A DNA stretch of 46,565 nt, taken from assembly GCA_030595125.1 (NCBI GenBank), contig JAUVDV010000045.1, positions 1-46,565 on the forward strand, written 5' to 3'. Position numbers and translations under genes: made by a program. Shown one piece after another: positions 34,345-42,478 of the stretch; the first letter of the stretch is position 1; every line of letters starts with the position of its first letter. Source of the DNA: Deltaproteobacteria bacterium. Lineage in GTDB: Bacteria; Myxococcota_A; Polyangia; JAAYKL01. The notes under the pieces were generated by a model. That model saw only the letters and a program-made list of their open reading frames with translations, was not told the origin of the DNA and made no database searches.

Positions 34345-34952
34345 CGGCTCAACTCCTTGATCGCGTCGGCGCAGTGCGGGTCTTTTTTGATCCTTTTCAG
34401 GAGGTCGGATCGCCCACGGCGAAGCCTCATCTTTACTGTGTCGAAGCTCAAGTCCAGCAACGCCGCAATCTCCGGCACGGTGTAGCCCTGGTAGAGCGAG
34501 AGAACCAGCGGCACCCTTCTGTTCGGGGAGATCGCTGCGAAATGCCTGGACAGTCTCTCGAATAAACGAAATTTTTCCATTTCTTCGTCTGGCCGCGCAG
34601 GCGTGGACTTCTGTTGGACTTTCAGTTGCGTAACATCCTCGAAGAAGAACAGAAATTTCCGTTTCTTGAATGAGTCACGCACGATATTGATGGTGATGCG
34701 GTCCACCCAGATGAAGAAACTCGCCTCGAACCGGAATGAGTCGAGTCGGGTGAAGATTTTGATCATCGCCGCCTGGACCAGGTCTTCACAATTGGGCCCG
34801 CCACCATAAGAAAAAGCCACCGTCCGGCGCACCCGAGGGAGGCAGATCCGCGCGAGTTTCTCCATTGCGGATCTATCATCCAAAACCGCCGCCGAGATGA
34901 GCGAATTCACCTGCGAGTGGTCGATGTTGGATCTGGGCCTCGGCGACGTCAT
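34341..34952 (-). CDS. ECF RNA polymerase sigma factor
   Basis: A 203-residue sigma-70 family extracytoplasmic-function sigma factor. Region 2 is visible as CEDLVQAAMIKIFTRLDSF with WVDRITINIVRDSFKKRK. Region 4 is visible as LSLYQGYTVPEIAALLDLS followed by TVKMRLRRGRSDLLKRI. CAGGGAG 8 bases upstream supports the ATG at 34952. It heads a co-directional set of genes that begins with its anti-sigma partner and continues through an outer-membrane protein and surface lipoproteins, so those are candidate regulon members. Its promoter specificity cannot be read from the sequence. Confidence 0.95.
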   Translation of the reverse strand: MTSPRPRSNIDHSQVNSLISAAVLDDRSAMEKLARICLPRVRRTVAFSYGGGPNCEDLVQAAMIKIFTRLDSFRFEASFFIWVDRITINIVRDSFKKRKFLFFFEDVTQLKVQQKSTPARPDEEMEKFRLFERLSRHFAAISPNRRVPLVLSLYQGYTVPEIAALLDLSFDTVKMRLRRGRSDLLKRIKKDPHCADAIKELSR

Positions 34953-35150
34953 AATCTACTCCCTGAATTATTGGACGAGTTGAATTTCACAACAGGGTCA
35001 CAATTTTACCAGATCAGTGGCAAATCGGACAGGAAAGAGCCCTGAAAGTAATGCGTTTGCCGGGCTTTGCTCGTTAGTGAGCTTCCTGAAAAATGTTCCT
35101 GGCACCCACCTGAAGAATGTTAAACTGCTCACTCGTTCACAACGAAAGGC

Positions 35151-35975
35151 TTGGCAATCAGGTACTTGATTTTAGTGGTGCCGGCGATCGTGCTGGCATT
35201 CGGCTGTCATCACGCCGGCAGTCTGGATGGAGATGCCGGCCCGGATACCGATTCGGACACCTATACCGATACGGATACGAACGCCGATACCGATACTGAT
35301 ACCGGCCCCATTGAATGCAATCCAGGGGTGTACAGCGGCAATTTCGCAATCACCACACAAGCGGATGTTGCAACCCTCGCGGGATACACCTCGATCTCCG
35401 GAAAGCTAATAATCGATTGCCCTTCGTGCACTGACTTGAGCGAGTTGATTTGCCTCGCGTCGGTGGGCGGGGATTTGCATATCTCTAACAACGACGCCCT
35501 CACCGACCTGGATGGGCTGAACTCCCTCACCTTTGTAAGTGGGGACTTGGATATTTACTACAACCCCTCCCTCACCAACCTGAACGGGCTGAGCGGGATC
35601 ACCTCTATGGACGGCGGGTTGGGAATCCTCTGCAACGACACCCTCACCGACCTGTACGGGCTGAGTAACCTCACCTCGGTGGGCTGGATCTTGTCAATCC
35701 ACGAAAACGCCACCCTTACCAACCTGGACGGGTTGAGCGCCCTCGCCTCGGTGGTAGGTGGGCTGATTGTCAACAATAACCTCTCTCTCTCCAACCTGGA
35801 CGGGCTGAGTGCGCTCACCTGTGTGGACTGGACATTGGAGATCATTGGAAACCCCACCCTTCCCGACTGTGAAGCGTGCGATCTGTTGGATCAGCTCACC
35901 CACGAACCCTCTCATGCAGGTGTTCATAACAACCTCGACGACACTTGCACGCCGGTGCCGGATAACTGCCCATAG
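35151..35975 (+). CDS. Leucine-repeat (receptor-L-like) lipoprotein with D/T linker
   Basis: A 274-residue predicted lipoprotein with lipobox AFGC (Cys19) and an Asp-Thr linker at 31-52. The mature domain is a repeat of roughly 23-25 residues with the pattern L-x-x-L-D-G-L-S-x-L-x-x-V-x-G-x-L-x-I (for example TLTNLDGLSALASVVGGL), as in receptor-L and related leucine-rich beta-helical surface proteins. At least five units are visible, capped by a Cys-containing end (LPDCEACDLLDQL). The best start is TTG at 35151; there is no ATG near the signal and the GAAAGG ribosome site is very close to it, so the start is uncertain. Predicted to mediate surface binding. Confidence 0.8.
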   Translation: MAIRYLILVVPAIVLAFGCHHAGSLDGDAGPDTDSDTYTDTDTNADTDTDTGPIECNPGVYSGNFAITTQADVATLAGYTSISGKLIIDCPSCTDLSELICLASVGGDLHISNNDALTDLDGLNSLTFVSGDLDIYYNPSLTNLNGLSGITSMDGGLGILCNDTLTDLYGLSNLTSVGWILSIHENATLTNLDGLSALASVVGGLIVNNNLSLSNLDGLSALTCVDWTLEIIGNPTLPDCEACDLLDQLTHEPSHAGVHNNLDDTCTPVPDNCP

Positions 35976-36087
35976 AGCTATTTGCCGAGTTGTTGCCTTT
36001 TCTTTCTACGGAGTTCTTTCTAAGGACTGTGAGTGCCGCTTTATCGAGGAGTCATTATTCCAGGGGCCAAGGAGAACGCATGGAGTA

Positions 36088-36426
36088 TCACATGAAGCCA
36101 TTCTCGATGAGCACTACAACATAGGCAATGATGCTGATCACTCCGGCGACGATCCCGAAAATGGCTCGACCCAATCCGTGTTTATTGGTGTTTTTCTTTA
36201 TGTGACGCACTGCCACGATACCGAAGACGACAGCAAAAACACCCAGGCCGGGAATGAAAGAGAACAGACCCAAATAGCCCGCCGCGATCGCCCAACCGGA
36301 GCGGCCGATAGGTATGATCGCTCGCATTCCGGCGTTTTCACTGAGGTGTTTTCGTTCGGCTTTGACAGGAGGGTTGTCGGGTGTTGTTGATCCCTGAGGA
36401 ACATCTTGCTCTTGAGATGGTTTCAT
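36088..36426 (-). CDS. DUF4190-like small membrane protein
   Basis: A 112-residue protein: a polar Pro/Lys-rich N terminus, then two membrane segments around SGWAIAAGYLGLFSFIPGLGVFAVVFGIVA and LGRAIFGIVAGVISIIAYVVV, joined by the loop VRHIKKNTNKHGLG. This loop and the flanking Gly-rich helices match the DUF4190 pattern (G-x-A-x-x-x-G-I). ATG 36426 follows AAGGGGC; the open frame also allows a TTG at 36465. It lies 40 bases downstream of the GT-GH130 gene on the same strand, probably the same transcript. Function unknown. Confidence 0.8.
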   Translation of the reverse strand: MKPSQEQDVPQGSTTPDNPPVKAERKHLSENAGMRAIIPIGRSGWAIAAGYLGLFSFIPGLGVFAVVFGIVAVRHIKKNTNKHGLGRAIFGIVAGVISIIAYVVVLIENGFM

Positions 36427-36466
36427 CTTGCCCCTTGCAGTGGTGTCATCAGACACCTCTTTCAAA

Positions 36467-39400
36467 TCAGGTTTTCTTATTCTCTTTGAGAACCGGTACG
36501 AGGTCGCTTAGTCGGCCTTTTGCAACACCGATGGCTGTGTCGGCCGCGCCGTAGTAGACAAAGATCTCATCGTCCAGCTCCATGACCGGCTTGTCCACCA
36601 CGGGCACCGCGCCGCAGGTGAACACCACGCGAGGCACCCAGAAGTCCTCTCCCCCATCTACGCCACCGATCTCGAAATCGACCTCTGGCTCCAGGATGGG
36701 GTTCGGCGACTGGTAGATCACCTTTGACGGATCTTCCAGATCGGTAAACAGCACTCCGAGACGATAGGATCTCTCGTAATCGACACCGTGGTAGATATTG
36801 AGCCAGCCATGGGTGGTCTCTATCGGCTGCGCTCCCGCTCCGATCTTCAGACCGTCCCACATCATCCCCGGTCGGGGTCCGACCACTATTCGGTGACCGG
36901 TGCGCGGCCACGGACAATCCAGGGTATCGAGGTACGAGATCCACATATTGGGATCGAGCCGGTGATACAGAGCATAGCGCCCGTCGAATTTCCGTGGGTA
37001 CAGAGTGGCGTCCTTGTTTGACAGGCCGGGGAACCCCAACCCGTGGCGTTGCCAGGTATCCCATCGCCGCTCGATGAACGCCTGCACCGATATGGACGCC
37101 AGTGCGATCTGGGGCAGCGTCCGATCCCAGGCTGTATAGAGCATGTATACGCGCTCATCGATGACGGTAACGCGGGGATCTTCGCAGCCCGCCGACTCGG
37201 TGTCCGGTCCAGGAGCAAAGATCGGCTCGTCGAGCCTGCCGTCGATGTGGACTCCGTCACGGGTCCACGCCAGCCCTATCCGCGATATCTCGTCATCACC
37301 GTATGCGCGATAAAGGATGTAAATAATTCCATCCAGACGCACGGCAGCCGCGTTCAGAACATAACGCGACTCCCACGAATGCTCCGCTATTGGCTCCAGG
37401 ATGGGGCCCTTCACCGGACGTACCAGCCCCCCCGCGCGAACGCTCGCCGCGAGAGGCGCCTGTTTGACGAACAAATGCTCCATGTCCGTCGCCACGCCGA
37501 GCAGCCGCTCTCCCAGGTCATCGAACTCGCGCCCCTCCATCATGAGCTTTCGCACTGTCCTGTCTATGGTCTGCGCCCCTCCGAGCCCGGCTAACTCGAG
37601 GTAACCGGTCAAGAAATCCCGTCCCGCCCAGTCCCGCTCGACCAGCGAGGAGAGCGGCGTCGGAGCGCCCGTCCCTCCCCGAGCGCTGTAGCTGGCCCAG
37701 GTCCATGCGGACAGGGGAATGAAGGTCGCGTCCGGCAAAGTGATCGACAGGTGGTAGACTGTGGCCGCCGCTTTTAAGGCTCGCGCCAGGTCGCCGCGAT
37801 CTGGATCGCGCTCCTCGAAATCTGCGGCAAGATGATTCATCCGATCCACCAGCAGCCTCTGTTGAGCGTTTTCGAATGAGTTGTGGGCGCTGAGCACCTT
37901 TCGCCCCCAATGCCCGCGGATCGTAGCCGCCAGCTTGGGCCCGAACCCCTTCTCGTCCGCGGCGAGATCCTGCCAGACCTGCGCGAACATCTCCAACCCA
38001 ATCACGCGCTTGGCAACCTGCAGCATGAACCAGAGTTTGGAAAGATTCCCGCCCCATCCCCTGACGTGGGTTCCCACCACCACCCTCCCTGCGAGTCTCG
38101 CCAGCGCAGCCGTGGCCCTGACGTCGTCAGTGTTGGGAAGAGTGTCCAGATCCACTACCACCGGTTTCAAGGGAGCAACGTGAAACCAGTCGGGTTCGGC
38201 CTCGCGCTCGATGCAATCGAGCACGTGGGTCAGGTACTTTTGGCGATCGGTCAACGCCGCCATGCCGAGTGCATCGTTGGGGTTGACTCGCTCGAGAAGC
38301 TCACTAACCGACGCCAGATCCATGTTGTTCATGAGGTTACGTGGCGGATTTCGCTCGAACAAGTGCCGGATCGCGTCCTCGGTCAGCTGGAAGCTCGTCC
38401 CCGTTGAAAACACGCTCGTTACCCGGGCCGCGCACTCCTCGGTCACATCCAGACGCGAAAGATCTCCCTCGAGCCAGCGCGCGCCGATCAGCCTGTCCAG
38501 ATCCTGCATGAAACTCGCTGTCCCCGTGAGGACGGCATCGGACCCGGTAGTTTCCTCGAGGTGAAGATGGTCCGCCACGAAACTGCTAAACTCGGATCGA
38601 TAGCTATCGATGAGGCTCTGGTATACTTCATGCGCCCAGGCCGAGCTTCCGTCAGCGCGCCGGATCTCCTGAGGTACCGCTACCCCCACGTGGGGCACGA
38701 ACTCCCAGCAACTGATCCGGGGCAGGTACGCGCCGGCCTCCCCTTCCCATTTTTTCCACGCGGCAACAATCCGGGGCCACGGCCCCAGAAAACGCTCTGC
38801 CTCTCGCGCAATGAGCCGATCCGCTTCGTGCCTGACTATTGATTCCCTCATTCCGGTGTCCGGCACGACCTTCGACAGCTCGTTGATCTCCTCCATGTAG
38901 CAAATGAGACGGGCCAAAAACATGGGATACAACCCGTCAACCACATCACTGGGGTGGAATCCTCGATCGAATCGATAGGCAATTACAAATTGCTCGACAA
39001 CCCTGGACCACTCTCTCGCCGCATCCTTGTGACCCATCACCTCGCCAAGGGCGAGCCTTTCGAGCCGCCCATGATCGTTATCGTTGATCATTTCTTCGAA
39101 CATGGTTTGATCGAAGTGATTGAACTCCGCCTTGAAGCGAAGGAGCATCTGCTCCTTGTCCATCTCATACTCAAGGGCCGGCGCGTCCAGATCCCGTCCG
39201 ATCATTCTGGGAAAAGAGATCGGCGTCGCTCCCTGCGTCCACCACCGCTCCTGCTCGACCGTCTGCTCCAGTATGACCTGCGCCGTTTGCTTGAAGATCA
39301 ACTTGAGCTTGCCGACACCATGGCGATACGACGCCGCGCCTAGCGGAACCTCGCAGATGGCCGCGCCTTCGATAATTGCTCTCACCACCAACCACGCGTC

Positions 39401-40093
39401 AAAACCGTAGGTCCCTGTCTCCAGAGACCATCTGGTTGTTGCGTACAGACACCTCTTGATGAGGTTCGGCGACATGGCGAACACCCCCGGAACCGGCTGG
39501 CGTATCCCGGTCCTGAAGAACGATCGCAACATGGGGTAGACGAACAATGACTCGACCGCGTGGGCCAGCGGATGACGATTGAACCTCGCCAGGGCCAGAT
39601 CCTGATCCTGACTCATGACCGGATCCAGCAGCCGTTCGATCCAGTGAGGGGCGAACCCGGCTCCCGCTTCATCGCGACCATCTTCTTGCGCAAAGAGATC
39701 GGGCTGTAGAATGATGAGATGTGCTTTTCTAAGACTCGCCACCTCCATCAACGCGCGCACGGCCCATCCCCGTCCTTCGAGTCCGCGCCCCAGAAGAAAT
39801 CCTCGTACGGCAACGTCCCCATTCCCGTGACCGTTGACCGCCTTTCGAAGCGCGCCTCCCCCGATGTGGGATCCGACGCAGACCACGGCCGCGCCATCTA
39901 ACCCCGCGTTCGCAAGTCCTTTCCTGGCCACCTCCACCACCGCCGGCAGAGTGTCGTCCTCGTTGTGAAAGGGAACACCTACAATAACCGGGATATCGAT
40001 CAAGTCCACCAGCTCCGCCATCCCGCGCTCCAGATCGTCCATGAAACACTTTGTCAGCGTCTCGGATGCAAGCTGAATCCCAACTGCGTTCAT
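36467..40093 (-). CDS. Fusion of a GT2-like glycosyltransferase to a GH130 phosphorylase/hydrolase domain
   Basis: A 1208-residue cytosolic protein. The N-terminal ~330 residues form a GT-A domain (PVIVGVPFHNEDDTLPAVVEVAR, later LETGTYGFDAWLVVRAIIEGA) like mannosylglycerate or glucosyl-3-phosphoglycerate synthases. A long alpha-helical middle (~330-880) has no recognised family. The last ~320 residues are GH130-like: GCEDPRVTVIDERVYMLYT near 970, SNKDATLYPRKFDGRYALYHRLDP near 1026, and WLNIYHGVDYERSYRLGV. GH130 enzymes phosphorolyse or hydrolyse beta-mannosides; the Asp in GCEDPR is the catalytic acid in the family. One polypeptide may thus both make and process a mannoside. ATG 40093 is supported by GGAGTG upstream. 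A divergent partner GT4 gene starts 138 bases away. Confidence 0.88.
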   Translation of the reverse strand: MNAVGIQLASETLTKCFMDDLERGMAELVDLIDIPVIVGVPFHNEDDTLPAVVEVARKGLANAGLDGAAVVCVGSHIGGGALRKAVNGHGNGDVAVRGFLLGRGLEGRGWAVRALMEVASLRKAHLIILQPDLFAQEDGRDEAGAGFAPHWIERLLDPVMSQDQDLALARFNRHPLAHAVESLFVYPMLRSFFRTGIRQPVPGVFAMSPNLIKRCLYATTRWSLETGTYGFDAWLVVRAIIEGAAICEVPLGAASYRHGVGKLKLIFKQTAQVILEQTVEQERWWTQGATPISFPRMIGRDLDAPALEYEMDKEQMLLRFKAEFNHFDQTMFEEMINDNDHGRLERLALGEVMGHKDAAREWSRVVEQFVIAYRFDRGFHPSDVVDGLYPMFLARLICYMEEINELSKVVPDTGMRESIVRHEADRLIAREAERFLGPWPRIVAAWKKWEGEAGAYLPRISCWEFVPHVGVAVPQEIRRADGSSAWAHEVYQSLIDSYRSEFSSFVADHLHLEETTGSDAVLTGTASFMQDLDRLIGARWLEGDLSRLDVTEECAARVTSVFSTGTSFQLTEDAIRHLFERNPPRNLMNNMDLASVSELLERVNPNDALGMAALTDRQKYLTHVLDCIEREAEPDWFHVAPLKPVVVDLDTLPNTDDVRATAALARLAGRVVVGTHVRGWGGNLSKLWFMLQVAKRVIGLEMFAQVWQDLAADEKGFGPKLAATIRGHWGRKVLSAHNSFENAQQRLLVDRMNHLAADFEERDPDRGDLARALKAAATVYHLSITLPDATFIPLSAWTWASYSARGGTGAPTPLSSLVERDWAGRDFLTGYLELAGLGGAQTIDRTVRKLMMEGREFDDLGERLLGVATDMEHLFVKQAPLAASVRAGGLVRPVKGPILEPIAEHSWESRYVLNAAAVRLDGIIYILYRAYGDDEISRIGLAWTRDGVHIDGRLDEPIFAPGPDTESAGCEDPRVTVIDERVYMLYTAWDRTLPQIALASISVQAFIERRWDTWQRHGLGFPGLSNKDATLYPRKFDGRYALYHRLDPNMWISYLDTLDCPWPRTGHRIVVGPRPGMMWDGLKIGAGAQPIETTHGWLNIYHGVDYERSYRLGVLFTDLEDPSKVIYQSPNPILEPEVDFEIGGVDGGEDFWVPRVVFTCGAVPVVDKPVMELDDEIFVYYGAADTAIGVAKGRLSDLVPVLKENKKT

Positions 40094-40231
40094 CAATCAC
40101 TCCACTCCGCATTCACCTCACGAAAAGGTCTCGCCGGTGCGCATTTTCTTTATTGCCGCAGATCGTCGACCGCTATATATAGTGCCTTTAGCTCAAAAGC
40201 ACACTATTACAAGAGCCTACGGGAGGAACTC
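40094..40231. promoter_or_regulatory. Divergent promoter region of the carbohydrate pair
   Basis: 138 bases between two divergent carbohydrate genes. The palindrome CTATATATAG (40173-40182) is centrally placed and could be an operator or overlapping -10 elements for both genes. GGGAGGA at 40221-40227 is the ribosome site of the plus-strand gene. Confidence 0.5.
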
Positions 40232-42475
40232 TTGAAGGACACCACAGCTAATTTACGTCGCCACAGGGGCATTGCCTTCGTGGGCAATTACCTGCCGCGA
40301 AAATGCGGAATAGCTACCTTCACTCACGATCTGGCCGAGGCGGTGGCGCAACAATGCGAACCGAGCCAGCCGGTGCTGATCGCCGCCATGAACGACATCC
40401 CGGAGGGTTACATCTATCCGGATCGAGTTCGTTTCGAGCTGCGTCAGGACTTCCCCGTCGACTACACCAGGGCCGCGGATTTCCTCAATTTCAGTCGCAT
40501 CAACGTGGTGAGTCTTCAGCACGAGTACGGCATCTTTGGAGGGAAATGGGGCGCGAATATATTGACGGGATTGCGCGACATCAGGTGTCCCGTGGTCGTC
40601 ACATGTCACACCGTGCTCAAGGATCCGAAACCGGAGCAGCGCGAGGTCTTCATCGAGATCGCGGGCATCGCATCGAAACTGGTTGTGATGAGCGAGCGCG
40701 CTGTCGAATTCCTCGAGATGACGTACAATATACCCAGAAGCAAGATCGCCCTCATTCCACACGGAATTCACGATATGCCCTTCGTGGATCCGGCCTACTA
40801 CAAGGACAAGTTCGGAATGGAAGGACGGCGGGTCCTCCTGACATTTGGTCTGCTCGGTCCCAACAAGGGAATCGAGCACATGATCGAAGCCCTCCCGGCG
40901 ATAGTAAAGAAGCACCCCAAGACGACATACCTGATCCTGGGGGCCACCCATCCGGCCATCTTGAAACTCGAAGGCGAGTCTCACAGGCTCGGCCTGCAAC
41001 GTCGAGTTCGCGAACTGGGTCTGGAAGATCACGTGCTTTTCCATCCACGCTTCGTCGAACTGGACGAGTTGCTCGAATACCTGGGCGCCACGGATATCTT
41101 TGTGACGCCGTACCTGAACCTGGACCAGATCACCAGCGGCGCCCTGGCATACGCGATGGGCGCCGGCAAGGCGGTTGTCTCCACTCCGTACTGGCACGCC
41201 GAGGAACTCCTTGCAGGTGGACGAGGCCGCCTGGTCCCGCCGGAGGATCCTGAGGCGCTGTCACGGGAAATCATCGACCTGCTCGACGACGAGGTCGAGC
41301 TGGCCGCCGTGCGCAAGCGCGCGTACCTTCACTGCAGGAGCATGACCTGGGCCGCCGTGGCGCGCTCATATCTCCAGCTGTTCGACGAGGTGCGCAGCCA
41401 TGCATCGGTAACCGCGCCGGTGGCCACCTCCATGGCCAGACCCCTGTCCACAACGAACCTGCCGGCGCCCAAGCTCGATCACCTCGAGCGCCTTGGCGAC
41501 GACATCGGTCTTTCCCATCACGCGCGCGGGCCGCTTCCCGATTTTTCTCACGGCTACTGGCTGGAGGACGCCGCCGCAGGCCTCGTTGCCGCTCTGAAGT
41601 TTCACGACATGTTCGGCGTTCCAGAAGCAGCCAAGCTCTCGGAGAGATACCTGACCCTCCTGCAGCATCTGATCGGCGACGGAACGACCGTCGCGGGACT
41701 CATGAGCTACGATCGCCGTCGGGTCGACGACGCCTCCGACGTGGCCATCGGCAAGACAATCTGGGGGCTGGGATACGCAGTGGGCCACGGCCCTGCCCTT
41801 CTGCACGGAGTCGCCATCGACCTGTTCAATCAGCTCCTGGCGAATGTCCGCATCACCACCCCGCGAGGAATGGCCTACTCGATCCTCGGCGCGAGCAACT
41901 GCCTGCGTCATTTCCCCGGCGCCTTCGCGGTCAGGCGTTTTCTGAAGTCCCTCGTAAAACCTCTGACCGTTGCCCTCGACGCCGACGACTGGATCGACCG
42001 ATGGGACGGCGCGGATTGGGGAGTGGCTCCACAGGCGTTGACCGTGGCCGCAACAGCTCTCGAGGACAACGACCTGTTCGAACATGCCTTGAAGCAGTTG
42101 GCTCAACTCCGGAAGTTGACATCCGACGGTACGCTGTTCGAGAGGCGCAACGACAACACGGACGCGGAGGAGCTACCCGTTTCGGTCATGGCCTTCATCG
42201 AGGCCCTCGGCGCTATCTTTCAAAAAAACCGAGACCGAGAACTCCTGGGCCCCATTCGCGCAGCAGCAGATTGGTTCCTCGGAGCAAACAAGCGCGGCGA
42301 ATCGGTGTATGACTTCAACAGCGGCGGGTGTCACGACGCCCTCACCGCGAGCGGGCTGAACGAAAACCTGGGCACCGAATCCACGGTCTCTTGCCTCATC
42401 GCGTTCCTGACATTGCACCGCCTCGCCGGCCACGATGTAGAACTGACGCTCCCCAACCTCGACCCGTCTTCTTAG
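40232..42475 (+). CDS. GT4-family glycosyltransferase with a long C-terminal helical domain
   Basis: A 747-residue protein. Residues 10-390 are a GT-B-type group 4 transferase: FVGNYLPRKCGIATFTHDLAEA, HEYGIFGGKWGANI, GLLGPNKGIEHMIEALP, then the donor-site ADDF-equivalent region SGALAYAMGAGKAVVSTPYWHAEELL. Residues ~420-747 are helical with regularly spaced hydrophobic segments (an alpha/alpha-toroid-like or glucoamylase-like pattern), unrelated to the transferase. The start is a TTG at 40232, chosen because GGGAGGA lies 5 bases upstream; no ATG fits. Divergent from the GT-GH130 fusion, with which it probably shares a glycan (perhaps a mannan or mannosyl storage product). Confidence 0.88.
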   Translation: MKDTTANLRRHRGIAFVGNYLPRKCGIATFTHDLAEAVAQQCEPSQPVLIAAMNDIPEGYIYPDRVRFELRQDFPVDYTRAADFLNFSRINVVSLQHEYGIFGGKWGANILTGLRDIRCPVVVTCHTVLKDPKPEQREVFIEIAGIASKLVVMSERAVEFLEMTYNIPRSKIALIPHGIHDMPFVDPAYYKDKFGMEGRRVLLTFGLLGPNKGIEHMIEALPAIVKKHPKTTYLILGATHPAILKLEGESHRLGLQRRVRELGLEDHVLFHPRFVELDELLEYLGATDIFVTPYLNLDQITSGALAYAMGAGKAVVSTPYWHAEELLAGGRGRLVPPEDPEALSREIIDLLDDEVELAAVRKRAYLHCRSMTWAAVARSYLQLFDEVRSHASVTAPVATSMARPLSTTNLPAPKLDHLERLGDDIGLSHHARGPLPDFSHGYWLEDAAAGLVAALKFHDMFGVPEAAKLSERYLTLLQHLIGDGTTVAGLMSYDRRRVDDASDVAIGKTIWGLGYAVGHGPALLHGVAIDLFNQLLANVRITTPRGMAYSILGASNCLRHFPGAFAVRRFLKSLVKPLTVALDADDWIDRWDGADWGVAPQALTVAATALEDNDLFEHALKQLAQLRKLTSDGTLFERRNDNTDAEELPVSVMAFIEALGAIFQKNRDRELLGPIRAAADWFLGANKRGESVYDFNSGGCHDALTASGLNENLGTESTVSCLIAFLTLHRLAGHDVELTLPNLDPSS

Positions 42476-42478
42476 ACC

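Noticed and set aside
36080-36121. Short open frame after an AGGAG site
   Set aside because: Only 13 residues and it overlaps the end of the minus-strand membrane gene. No evidence that it is translated.
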